A stretch of 64,000 nt of DNA from UBA1413 sp964567485 (GTDB taxonomy: Bacteria; Bacteroidota; Bacteroidia; Bacteroidales; Prolixibacteraceae): NCBI GenBank assembly GCA_964567485.1, contig CAZMMX010000004.1, positions 1 through 64,000 on the forward strand, given 5' to 3'. Under the pieces are notes generated by a model, which was not told the origin of the DNA, did not search any database, and saw nothing but the letters and a program-made list of their open reading frames with translations. Positions 17,103 to 24,813 of this stretch are shown here, in pieces; the first letter of the stretch is position 1; each line of letters starts with the position of its first letter. The translations under genes were made by a program, and so were the position numbers.

Positions 17103-17386
17103 CCGTGAGCCCTTAGGCCACCACACAATTTTTAAGTTAAAATTATAGGGCGATCCATTATACTTTGGTAAAGTTTTTGTTGCATTTTCCAGTGATGGGC
17201 CGTTGCAAAACGGCCGGCGTTCTGAACCACCGCCCACGGGCGTCCGAAGCGGATGATTTCCGCAAGCCATGAAAATTTGTGGCATTATTTGTAATACGCT
17301 ATGTATTGGGGAATTATTTTATTTCTATCTTTAGAGCCTTGAAAAAGTTGCGTATTGCTATTTGAAACAATCAAATTATAAATAGT
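17103..17386 (+). other. Intergenic region with serial hairpins, possible structured RNA
   Basis: No protein gene is supported. At 17198-17283 four short inverted repeats follow one another: GGCCGTT-GCAA-AACGGCC (17198-17215), CGCC-CACG-GGCG (17231-17242), GCGGA-TGATT-TCCGC (17249-17263) and GCCA/TGGC (17266-17283). This could be a leader RNA of the TonB gene or a small RNA. A near-consensus -7 element, TATCTTTA, lies at 17326-17333, downstream of the hairpins. Confidence 0.4.
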
Positions 17387-18079
17387 ATGGAACTCAAAAA
17401 ATCAGAAAAAGCCGACCTGGAAAACAAAAAAAACGTTTTCCTCCTGATCGGACTAGTCGTTGCTCTGGGGGTTACCCTTTTGGCCTTCGAGTGGACTACC
17501 AAGCCTACAGAGTTAGCATCCCTGGGGACTTTGGATGCTTCGGCTGTTGAGGAAGAGGTGATTCCCATCACCCGGCAGGAGGAGATGAAGACTCCTCCCC
17601 CGCCGCCGCCTCAGACGGTTGTGGAAGTTCTCAATATCGTCGATAACAACGCCCAGGTAAATGATGACCTGAGTATCTTCGACTCCGAAGCCGATAACGA
17701 AACCTTCGTAGATGTGGCGCCTATCGTCGCTGCCAAGGAAGAAAAGGAAGAAGAAGAGGAAGCACAGGTGTTCTTCATCGTTGAGGAAATGCCGGAATTC
17801 CCCGGAGGGGAAGCTGCTCTGCGCTCCTTTATCGCCAAATCCATCAACTATCCCGTGATTGCCCAGGAAAACGGCATCCAGGGAAAAGTGTACGTGACCT
17901 TCGTCGTTGACAAGGATGGCGGCGTCTCAGAAGCCAAAATCGCCCGTGGCGTAGACCCCTCCCTCGACAAGGAAGCTCTCCGCGTGGTCAACACCCTCCC
18001 GAAATGGAAACCGGGAAAACAACGCGGAAAACCGGTGAGGGTATCCTATACCGTGCCCATCAGCTTTGTGTTGCAGTAA
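17387..18079 (+). CDS. TonB-family energy transducer protein
   Basis: A 230-residue TonB-like protein. A single membrane helix (about residues 14-32) anchors it in the inner membrane. A periplasmic linker with the proline run KTPPPPPPQTV and an acidic stretch (EEKEEEEEAQ) spans the periplasm, and the C-terminal domain (about 125-230) carries the Bacteroidetes TonB pattern MPEFPGGEAALRSF, GKVYVTFVVDKDG and PKWKPGKQRGKPV. TonB proteins pass proton-motive energy from ExbB/ExbD to outer-membrane receptors. No exbB or exbD is adjacent, so it presumably uses one encoded elsewhere. A terminator follows 22 bases after the stop. Confidence 0.9.
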   Translation: MELKKSEKADLENKKNVFLLIGLVVALGVTLLAFEWTTKPTELASLGTLDASAVEEEVIPITRQEEMKTPPPPPPQTVVEVLNIVDNNAQVNDDLSIFDSEADNETFVDVAPIVAAKEEKEEEEEAQVFFIVEEMPEFPGGEAALRSFIAKSINYPVIAQENGIQGKVYVTFVVDKDGGVSEAKIARGVDPSLDKEALRVVNTLPKWKPGKQRGKPVRVSYTVPISFVLQ

Positions 18080-18092
18080 ACGTATAAGACTA

Positions 18093-18100
18093 TATCTTTG
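18093..18100 (+). promoter_or_regulatory. Candidate -7 promoter element for hflX
   Basis: TATCTTTG is an exact TAnnTTTG match lying between the TonB stop and hflX. It sits one base before the terminator hairpin, so an hflX transcript started here would carry that hairpin at its 5' end. Confidence 0.45.
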
Positions 18101-18101
18101 C

Positions 18102-18135
18102 ACTCCTGTTCCGGCAACGGAACAGGAGTTTTTTT
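18102..18135 (+). terminator. Intrinsic terminator after the TonB gene
   Basis: A perfect 12-bp stem ACTCCTGTTCCG/CGGAACAGGAGT with a GCAA tetraloop, followed by seven T. It lies 22 bases after the TonB stop and 20 bases before hflX. Confidence 0.92.
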
Positions 18136-18155
18136 ATCAATACCACGCATAGTAT

Positions 18156-19364
18156 ATGATTGAAACCAGACCACTGACAGAGAGGGCCGTATTGGTCGGA
18201 CTCATCAGCCAGCAGCAGGATGAGCGGCAGGCCCGGGATTACCTCGAGGAGCTGGCTTTTCTTGCCGATACGGCAGGGGCTGTCGTCCTGAAACAGTTCA
18301 TGCAGCGGCTGGATCAACCCCACCCGGTGACCTTCGTCGGACAGGGAAAACTCACGGAAATAGCCGAATATGTGAAGATGATGGAAGCCGATACCGTCAT
18401 CTTCGACGACGAACTCACCCCCACACAACTCCGCAATATCGAGAAAGCCCTGGAATGCAAGGTCCTGGACCGCACCAACCTGATTCTCGACATCTTCGCC
18501 CGGCGCGCCCAAACCGCCCACGCCAAGACCCAGGTGGAACTGGCCCAATACCAGTACCTCCTTCCCCGGCTCACCCGCATGTGGACCCATCTCGAACGAC
18601 AAAGAGGTGGCATCGGATTGCGAGGCCCCGGGGAAACCCAGATCGAAACCGACCGGCGTATCATCCTCGAAAAAATCGCCCGGCTCAAGGAACAACTCAA
18701 GAAAATCGACCTCCAGAAATCTACCCAACGCAAAAACCGCGGTAAAACAGTCCGGGTCGCCCTCGTGGGTTATACCAACGTGGGAAAATCCACCATCATG
18801 AACATGATCAGTAAATCGGAAGTTTTTGCGGAAAATAAGCTCTTCGCCACCCTCGACACCACCGTCAGAAAAGTGGTCATCGGCAACCTCCCCTTCCTTC
18901 TGGCCGACACCGTGGGATTCATCAGAAAACTCCCCCACGATTTGGTGGAATCCTTCAAATCCACCCTCGACGAAGTCAGGGAATCCGACATCCTGGTCCA
19001 TGTAGTCGATATCTCCCACCCCGGATTCGAAGAACAGATTGAAGTGGTCGATCGCACCCTCAAAGAAATCGGCGCCGCCGAAAAGAATAAAATCTACCTC
19101 TTCAACAAAATTGACGCCTTCTCGTACGTGGAAAAAGAAGAGGACGACCTCACCCCGGAAACCCGCGAAAACATGAGCCTGGCCGACTGGCAACGCTCCT
19201 GGATGGCCATGAATAATACCCCTTCGCTCTTCATTTCAGCACGGTATAAAACCCACGCCAATGAATTCAAATCACTGCTCTATGAAGAAGTCAGGAAAAT
19301 ACACATCCAACGGTTCCCCTACAACGACTTCCTCTATGACCTTCCCGAAGAGCCAGAAGAGTAA
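18156..19364 (+). CDS. hflX: Ribosome-associated GTPase HflX
   Basis: A 402-residue HflX GTPase. The N-terminal HflX domain (about 1-190) has the family phrases FDDELTPTQLRNIE, LDRTNLILDIFARRA and GGIGLRGPGETQIE. The GTPase domain (about 200-370) shows G1 GYTNVGKS, G3 DTVGFIRKLP and G4 NKID, each intact. Known HflX binds the 50S subunit and splits stalled or stress-inactivated 70S ribosomes. The ATG follows the upstream terminator by 20 bases with a probable promoter just before that hairpin. It converges with asd. Confidence 0.95.
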   Translation: MIETRPLTERAVLVGLISQQQDERQARDYLEELAFLADTAGAVVLKQFMQRLDQPHPVTFVGQGKLTEIAEYVKMMEADTVIFDDELTPTQLRNIEKALECKVLDRTNLILDIFARRAQTAHAKTQVELAQYQYLLPRLTRMWTHLERQRGGIGLRGPGETQIETDRRIILEKIARLKEQLKKIDLQKSTQRKNRGKTVRVALVGYTNVGKSTIMNMISKSEVFAENKLFATLDTTVRKVVIGNLPFLLADTVGFIRKLPHDLVESFKSTLDEVRESDILVHVVDISHPGFEEQIEVVDRTLKEIGAAEKNKIYLFNKIDAFSYVEKEEDDLTPETRENMSLADWQRSWMAMNNTPSLFISARYKTHANEFKSLLYEEVRKIHIQRFPYNDFLYDLPEEPEE

Positions 19365-19417
19365 GAACTCTCCTGAGACCCTGAGATCGCGCCTTTTCTA
19401 TGGCCTGAAATTCCGGC

Positions 19418-20425
19418 TTATACTTCCCCTTCCCTGATCAGGTATTCGGCAATCTGCACCGCATTGAGGGCGGCACCCTTTTTTATCTGGTCCCCCACGC
19501 ACCAAAAGGTGATCCCGTTGGCACTGGTGATATCTTTTCTGAGACGCCCCACGTAAACATCGTCTTTCCCGGAGACAAAGAGCGGCATCGGGTATTTCTT
19601 TTCGGCAGGGGAATCGAGAAGGGTCAGTCCTTCGGCATTTTCAAAGGCTTCGCGGACCTGCTCCACCGTCAGAGGAGTGGCAGTCTCCACCCAAATGGCC
19701 TCGGAATGGGCCCTGGCCACAGGAATTCTGACACAGGTGGCGCTCACTTCCGCAGTGGTGTGCATGATCTTCTTCGTTTCCCAGCTCATCTTCATCTCCT
19801 CCTTGGTGTAATCGTTATCGAGGAAAACATCGATATGGGGGATGATATTCATGGCCAGCTGATAAGGGAATTTCGCCACCGTGGGCTCATCACCCCCTGC
19901 CACCTGTCTGATCTGCTGCTCCAGCTCAGCAATGCCCTGCGCCCCGGCTCCGCTGGCCGCCTGGTAAGTGGCCACATGCACCCGGGTGATGGGGGAAAGA
20001 TCGTTGACAGGCTTCAGGGCTACGACCATCTGAATGGTCGAACAGTTGGGATTGGCGATGATATTGCGTGGACGAACCCTGGCATCGGCAGCGTTGACCT
20101 CAGGGACCACCAGCGGCACATCGTCATCATACCTGAATGCACTCGAATTGTCGATCATGATGGTCCCGAATTTAGTGATCGTCGCGGCAAACTCCTTCGA
20201 CGTGGAGGCTCCGGCCGAAGTGAGGGCGATATCAATATCACGGAAATCGTCATTGTGCTGCAACTCCTTTACTGTCAATTTTTTCCCACGGAACTCATAC
20301 TCCTTACCAGCACTCCGCGATGAGCCAAACAAGACCAACTCGTCAACCGGGAAATTCCTCTCTTCCAGCACCTGCAGAAACGCCTGTCCCACGGCACCAC
20401 TAACACCGACAATGGCTACTTTCAT
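19418..20425 (-). CDS. asd: Aspartate-semialdehyde dehydrogenase
   Basis: A 335-residue enzyme that reduces aspartyl phosphate to aspartate semialdehyde with NADPH, feeding lysine/diaminopimelate, threonine and methionine synthesis. The N-terminal Rossmann motif is VGVSGAVGQ, the catalytic Cys lies in NPNCSTIQM, and the substrate-site phrases GAGAQGIAELEQQ and the Arg/His region CVRIPVARAHSE are present. The length matches the bacterial family. It is a single gene on the minus strand, divergent from the lamin-tail protein gene. Its product supplies the diaminopimelate that the MurE in this window should use. Confidence 0.96.
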   Translation of the reverse strand: MKVAIVGVSGAVGQAFLQVLEERNFPVDELVLFGSSRSAGKEYEFRGKKLTVKELQHNDDFRDIDIALTSAGASTSKEFAATITKFGTIMIDNSSAFRYDDDVPLVVPEVNAADARVRPRNIIANPNCSTIQMVVALKPVNDLSPITRVHVATYQAASGAGAQGIAELEQQIRQVAGGDEPTVAKFPYQLAMNIIPHIDVFLDNDYTKEEMKMSWETKKIMHTTAEVSATCVRIPVARAHSEAIWVETATPLTVEQVREAFENAEGLTLLDSPAEKKYPMPLFVSGKDDVYVGRLRKDITSANGITFWCVGDQIKKGAALNAVQIAEYLIREGEV

Positions 20426-20498
20426 ATCCTTTGCTTTTTATCGAAAAAATCAGTAAATTGTATCGTTTACAAACCAACCAGAACAAAAATACAACATT

Positions 20499-22510
20499 AT
20501 GAATTTACCCCTGTGGTTCAATGGGGTGAAATCCCATTTCTTAACATTGGCCGGGCTCCTGCCTGTGGTATTGCTCCAGGCACCGCTCCCTGCCCTCTTC
20601 GCGACACTGCTCCCGACACTGCTCCCNNNNNNNNNNNNNNNNNNNNNNNNNNNNNNNNNNNNNNNNNNNNNNNNNNNNNNNNNNNNNNNNNNNNNNNNNN
20701 NNNNNNNNNNNNNNNNNNNNNNNNNNTGCTCCAGGCACCGCTCCCTGCCCTCTTCGCGACACTGCTCCCGACACTGCTCCCTGCCCTCTTCGCGGCACTG
20801 CTCCCGACACTGCTCCCCGGACACGGCGGAGAATGCCACGCAATGATCCCGGCCACCACAAGAACGACCATGCCCTCCGGGGTGATCATCAACGAAATCA
20901 TGGCCGACCCCACCCCCATGGTGGGACTTCCCGACGCTGAATGGATCGAACTCTTCAATGCCGGAACGGCAACGGTCTCCCTGAAAGGATGGGAAGTGAC
21001 GGCCGGCACTTTCCGGAGAACACTCCCCGACTCGTTGCTGCACCCCGGGGAACAGCGGGTGATCTGTTCCCTGGCCGCCGCCCCCGCCCTGGCCCTCCAC
21101 TCCGGGGTGATCATCCTCCCCTCCTTTCCGGCCTTGCGCAACAGCGGAAACAGGATCACCCTGAGCTGGCCCGATGGAACCATAAGTGACAAAATCGACT
21201 ACTCCGACACCTGGTATGGCGATTCGAAAAAGAAAACCGGAGGCTGGAGCCTCGAAAGAATAGACCCATTACGGGAGTGCGGACAAAAAAACAACTGGTG
21301 TGCCAGCAGGGACCCCGCAGGAGGTACTCCCGGGAGACCTAACTCCGTGAAAGCCCCCAATGCCGACAATACCCCTCCGGTCATCACTTCGGCCCTCACC
21401 CTCACTCCCCTGTCGGCAGAAATCACCTTCTCTGAGACCATGGATACCCTCCGCCTGAAGGACCCCGCCAACTATCACTTCCCGGAACAGTGGGGCGCTA
21501 CGTCGATTTCTACACTTGACGAAGGCCTCAGGGTCAGCATTTCCTGGAGCCATCCCCTGCCCCAGAACCACCCCTTCACCCTCCACCTCTCCGGGTTAGC
21601 CGACGAATGCGGAAATCCCCCGGCCGGCGATCTTGTTGAAATCGTATGGGTAGTGGCCACCCCCGGTGATGTCATCATCAACGAAATTCTCTTTAACCCC
21701 TTTGGCGGAGGCAACGACTTCGTAGAACTCCTCAATCTCTCGGAGAAAAAGATCGCGGGAAACCTCCTGGTCCTGGCCGCCCGGGATGAAGGAGGCGAGC
21801 TGAAAAAGGTGGTTTCTCTCAGTGAGGCAGCCACGGTCATGGCCCCCGGGGAAATCCTGGCCGTCACCGCCGATACCGGAGGGATTTTTCCCTTTTACCC
21901 CCTGGCCTCCCGGAGCCGTGTGCGGGAAGTCTCCTCACTTCCCCCCATGGCCAACGACCACGGATGTGTGGTCCTGCTCAACGATTCCATGGTGGTCCTG
22001 GATGAAGTAGTGTATGACGAACAGATGCACCATCCCCTGCTGGCCTCGGTGGAAGGGGTCTCCCTGGAACGCAGGGATCCACGGCGGCCGGCGGCATCAC
22101 GCGACAACTGGCACTCTGCGGCCGAAAATGGCGGCTTTGCCACTCCCGGTCATCCTAACTCCACGGGGACCCAGGAATCATTACACAAAAAAGTGGAGGT
22201 GACCTTTGCTCAAACCGCCTTTTCCCCAAACTACGACGGCTTTAATGATGAACTGCTCATCAGCTGCCGCACCAACCAGCCCGGATGGCTGGCCAACTGC
22301 CTGATCTATGACCTCCATGGCATGCTCACCCACCAGCTGACCAACAACCTCCTGCTGGGAAGCCAGGAAATCATCACCTGGAACGGCCGCGACGAGACGG
22401 GGTCCCTCTTACCCGCCGGCCCTTACGTGGTGGTGGTGCAACTCTTTCACCCCGACGGCAGCACCCTGCGGCACAAAAAAGCGGTTTTCCTCACTGCCCG
22501 CGGTGAGTAA
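20499..22510 (+). CDS. Secreted lamin-tail domain protein with gliding/T9SS type B C-terminal domain (interrupted by gap)
   Basis: A surface protein split by a 100-N gap. The most likely start is the ATG at 20499, giving a signal-peptide-like MNLPLWFNGVKSHFLTLAG and then repeats of LPALFATLLPTL. In the sequence as given this start is out of frame with the body downstream; merging the identical 55-base flanks removes 155 bases and gives one 618-residue frame. Two lamin-tail (LTD) domains follow (IINEIMADPTP at about 20886; IINEILFNPFGGG at about 21675) around an Ig-like segment. The C-terminus (about 22200-22510) is a CHU_C-type domain with FSPNYDGFNDELL and ITWNGRDETG, known as a T9SS type B sorting signal in Bacteroidota. 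It should be an exported or cell-surface protein; the ligand is unknown. Confidence 0.82.
20572..20816 (+). repeat. 36-bp tandem repeat in the signal-peptide region
   Basis: Units of 36 bases encoding LPALFATLLPTL occur at 20590-20625, 20745-20780 and 20781-20816, on both sides of the gap. The 55 bases ending at the gap (20572-20626) are identical to the 55 bases starting after it (20727-20781). The unit is a multiple of three, so copy-number change keeps the frame. Confidence 0.88.
20627..20726. other. Assembly gap of 100 N, probably artificial in length
   Basis: Exactly 100 N lies between identical 55-base flanks in a tandem repeat. The downstream frame matches the ATG at 20499 only if the distance changes by 155 bases (or 155 less a multiple of 36), so the gap may be an unmerged overlap. 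Confidence 0.93.
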
Positions 22511-22589
22511 CCGCCATATGCCGTGAAAACCACGGCTCCCCTGCGCCTAACACCACCCAATCCTTCGCTGGAGAAGGCCCCTGAAAACT

Positions 22590-22618
22590 AAAAAAAGGCT
22601 GCCCTTTTGAGACAGCCT
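22590..22618 (-). terminator. Intrinsic terminator after the peroxiredoxin gene
   Basis: Read on the minus strand, AGGCTGTCT pairs with GGGCAGCCT (two G-U pairs) around a CAAAA loop and is followed by seven T. It begins 22 bases after the peroxiredoxin stop. Confidence 0.82.
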
Positions 22619-22640
22619 CTTGTGATCATTCTCTTCAGAA

Positions 22641-23348
22641 TTATTTCTTCAGGATCTTATCCATCACTTTTTCCTTCGGAAGTTTCTTCAGGCAGAAGAA
22701 CCAATCCTTACACTCTACTCCTTCCTCTTTTCCGTCCATGCGATCTTTGGCAGTTCCACAGCTTCCGGCAGTGGGAACGATCACATCGTCACCCGGACGC
22801 CAGTCGGCAGGAAGGGCAACGCCAAAAGCATCGGCGGCCTGCAGTCCCATCAACACGCGCTTCAGCTCATCAAAATTGCGACCAAGGCTCAAGGGATAAT
22901 AAATGATGGTGCGGATGAACCCCTTGGGATCGATGAAGAATACGGCACGCACAGCCTTGGTGTTGCTTTCACCCGGCATCATCATCCCGTACTTTTTGGC
23001 CACTTCCATGGTGATGTCTTCGATCAGCGGAAACTTCACCTCGATATCCTTCATTCCCTTATACTCAATCTTCTCCTTGATGGTGCGCAACCAGGCAATA
23101 TGGCTGTACAAACCATCGACCGAAAGCCCGACGAGCTGGCAGTTAAGAGCCTTGAATTCCTCCTCCATGTAGGCAAAGGTCATGAATTCCGAAGTACACA
23201 CCGGCGTGAAGTCGGCAGGATGGCTGAATAAAATCACCCACTTGCCTTCATAATCGGCGGGGAAATTGATGTCACCCTGGGTGGTGACGGCTTTGAATTC
23301 CGGAGCTTTTTCTCCGATACGCGGCATTGAAACTACCTGATTTTCCAT
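22641..23348 (-). CDS. Peroxiredoxin (Prx6/archaeal-type AhpC-TSA family)
   Basis: A 235-residue thiol peroxidase that should reduce hydrogen peroxide and organic hydroperoxides in the cytoplasm. The peroxidatic Cys51 lies in the intact motif HPADFTPVCTSEF. Two further cysteines, Cys213 and Cys219 (ECKDWFFC), match the C-terminal resolving-cysteine arrangement of archaeal Prx6-type enzymes; Cys70 and Cys197 are extra. The extended C-terminal domain (VALPADWRPGDDVIVP) is typical of this subfamily and rules out a short AhpC. It is transcribed from a region containing a 16-base palindrome resembling a Per box, and the Fur/PerR-family gene lies just upstream on the same strand. Confidence 0.92.
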   Translation of the reverse strand: MENQVVSMPRIGEKAPEFKAVTTQGDINFPADYEGKWVILFSHPADFTPVCTSEFMTFAYMEEEFKALNCQLVGLSVDGLYSHIAWLRTIKEKIEYKGMKDIEVKFPLIEDITMEVAKKYGMMMPGESNTKAVRAVFFIDPKGFIRTIIYYPLSLGRNFDELKRVLMGLQAADAFGVALPADWRPGDDVIVPTAGSCGTAKDRMDGKEEGVECKDWFFCLKKLPKEKVMDKILKK

Positions 23349-23368
23349 GGTCTTTAATATTTAACGAT

Positions 23369-23384
23369 TTATAATTAATTATAA
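23369..23384. promoter_or_regulatory. Per-box-like palindrome before the peroxiredoxin gene
   Basis: TTATAATTAATTATAA is a perfect 16-base palindrome 21 bases upstream of the peroxiredoxin start codon. The Bacillus PerR box is TTATAATnATTATAA; this site has the same half-sites with two central bases instead of one. It is inferred to bind the neighbouring Fur-family protein. Confidence 0.5.
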
Positions 23385-23462
23385 TTTAGAATTGTGCTGG
23401 TTATCTAACATTTAAGTGGTCAAAAACGGTAAAGCAACCTAAGCCGGCGCAGTCAGGACAGC

Positions 23463-23891
23463 TCAAACCGCATTGCGATCCCTGAACTCACCCACGATCT
23501 GGATCCGTATATCCTCAATCCTGAACCCCGGTATCTCCTTCCTGCTGAAATACTCCTCAATCCAACGATTCAGCTCTTCATCATAGTAATCTTCAATCCG
23601 CCGGGAATCGAGACTGTAAAGATGATGATGCTTTTCAGTGAAAGCATCATAGCGCATAATATCACCATCGGTTTTTACCTTGTTGATAATCCCCTTTTCC
23701 ACAAAAGTCTCCAATGTATTGTAAACCGTTCCCACTGCAATGTTGGGATACCTGTTCCTGACAAATTCGATGATGTTCTCGGCCGTGGGATGATTTTTCA
23801 TCTGCACGATAGCCTCGTAAACAGCTACCCTTTGAGGCGTAATCTTCAGCCCGTATTTGGGAAGAACCTGCCGGATATTTGTACCTTCCAT
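23463..23891 (-). CDS. Fur/PerR-family transcriptional regulator lacking cysteines
   Basis: A 142-residue metal-dependent repressor of the Fur superfamily. The N-terminal winged helix (about 1-85) contains LKITPQRVAVYEAI, HPTAENIIEFVR and the recognition-helix phrase IAVGTVYNTLETF. The dimerisation domain has the His cluster EKHHHLYSLDSRR where most Fur and PerR proteins have HHHxxCxxC; no cysteine occurs anywhere in the protein, so the usual structural zinc site is missing. The ATG at 23891 is chosen because the only upstream in-frame codon is a poor ATT. Context between a peroxiredoxin and superoxide dismutases argues for a peroxide or metal stress regulator rather than an iron-uptake Fur. 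A Per-box-like site 10 bases before its ATG suggests autoregulation. Confidence 0.9.
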   Translation of the reverse strand: MEGTNIRQVLPKYGLKITPQRVAVYEAIVQMKNHPTAENIIEFVRNRYPNIAVGTVYNTLETFVEKGIINKVKTDGDIMRYDAFTEKHHHLYSLDSRRIEDYYDEELNRWIEEYFSRKEIPGFRIEDIRIQIVGEFRDRNAV

Positions 23892-23900
23892 CAAAATCAA

Positions 23901-23915
23901 TTAGAATAATTACTA
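23901..23915. promoter_or_regulatory. Per-box-like site in the regulator's own leader
   Basis: TTAGAATAATTACTA agrees with TTATAATnATTATAA at 12 of 15 positions (counting the free base). It lies between the likely transcription start and the ATG of the Fur-family gene. Confidence 0.4.
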
Positions 23916-23931
23916 TTTAGAAACAACAAGA

Positions 23932-23939
23932 CAAAGATA
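23932..23939 (-). promoter_or_regulatory. Candidate -7 promoter element for the Fur-family gene
   Basis: On the minus strand this reads TATCTTTG, an exact TAnnTTTG match, 40 bases before the start codon. Confidence 0.5.
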
Positions 23940-23977
23940 GTCAAAGTAGTGGAATAAATAAGTTAAAATTTGTAAAA

Positions 23978-23992
23978 TAAGAATTATTATAA
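23978..23992. promoter_or_regulatory. Per-box-like site before the Mn-type SOD gene
   Basis: TAAGAATTATTATAA agrees with the PerR box TTATAATnATTATAA at 13 of 15 positions. It lies in the divergent region between the Fur-family gene and the first superoxide dismutase gene, 98 bases before the SOD ATG. Confidence 0.5.
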
Positions 23993-24089
23993 ATTAGGGG
24001 AAAAATCAGATGGAATGGATAAACATTTCCGGGGTTTTCTTGTTTTCAGACTAAAAGATGTTTATTTATTTATTTTAAAATACCACGTT

Positions 24090-24689
24090 ATGTCCTTTGA
24101 ATTACCCAAGCTGAATTATGCGTACACGGCCCTGGAGCCTTACATCGACGCACGTACCATGGAAATCCACCACACCAAACACCATGGAGGTTATACGGCC
24201 AACCTGAACAATGCCATCGCAGGAAGCGAACTGGAAGGGAAAAAGTTAGAAGAGTTACTGGCATCGGCCGGACAATTACCGGCTGCGGTTAGAAATAACG
24301 GCGGTGGTTACTATAACCACAATCTTTATTGGGAAATACTGGCTCCCGGGGGAGCCACGCAACCCGAAGGAGTACTGCTCGATGCCATCAGGGATTCTTT
24401 CGGATCGCTGCCGGCACTGAAGGAAGCTTTCAGCAAAGCAGCAGTCACACGTTTTGGTTCCGGTTGGGCCTGGCTTCTTCTTAACAACAACAAACTGGTG
24501 GTTTCATCGACTCCCAACCAGGATAATCCACTGATGGATGTTGCTGAAGTGAAGGGATTGCCCATCCTGGGCATTGACGTGTGGGAACACGCCTATTACC
24601 TCCATTACCAGAACCGCCGTCCCGACTATGTGGAAGCATTTTGGTCCCTGATCAACTGGGATGAAGTCGCCAGAAAGTTTAAAGGTTAG
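24090..24689 (+). CDS. sodA: Superoxide dismutase, Mn-type signature
   Basis: A 199-residue Fe/Mn superoxide dismutase that converts superoxide to oxygen and peroxide. All four metal ligands are visible: His in EIHHTKHHGGY, His in YYNHNLYW, and Asp/His in DVWEHAYY. Metal-type markers favour manganese: Gly-Gly in RNNGGGYYNH, where Fe enzymes have Ala-Gln, and Gln in TPNQDNPLM. The ATG at 24090 gives the usual MSFELPKLNYAY start; an in-frame ATG at 24015 would add 25 residues without family support. It is divergent from the Fur-family gene and followed by a second SOD after 124 bases. Confidence 0.93.
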   Translation: MSFELPKLNYAYTALEPYIDARTMEIHHTKHHGGYTANLNNAIAGSELEGKKLEELLASAGQLPAAVRNNGGGYYNHNLYWEILAPGGATQPEGVLLDAIRDSFGSLPALKEAFSKAAVTRFGSGWAWLLLNNNKLVVSSTPNQDNPLMDVAEVKGLPILGIDVWEHAYYLHYQNRRPDYVEAFWSLINWDEVARKFKG

Positions 24690-24813
24690 CCGGCACTAAT
24701 GGGGGTAGGGACTGGTCAAAAAGATACGGCCCGGTGGTGGAATTTCGGAATATAAAAGGTAAATTTACTCTGATTAAAGACCGGATTTCTATTAACCTTA
24801 AATTAGCGTGACC

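Noticed and set aside
17055..17285. Short minus-strand open frame across the terminator and hairpin region
   Set aside because: It reads through a strong terminator hairpin, lacks a ribosome site and has Pro/Arg/Trp composition unlike neighbouring proteins. A structured RNA is a better explanation.
18090..19193. Long open frame on the minus strand opposite hflX
   Set aside because: It is the antisense shadow of a well-conserved GTPase gene; its translation has no domain, signal peptide or recognisable pattern and its length follows from the codon bias of hflX.
20513..22510. Start at 20513 for the lamin-tail protein gene
   Set aside because: It is in frame with the body only across the arbitrary 100 N, gives no signal peptide and reads the repeat as Pro/Thr/Arg-rich sequence. 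The ATG at 20499 gives a signal peptide and becomes in frame when the duplicate flanks are merged.
24015..24089. Upstream extension of the Mn-type SOD
   Set aside because: An in-frame ATG at 24015 would add 25 residues without SOD family support, and the sequence between lies close to the regulatory region. The MSFELPKL start fits the family.
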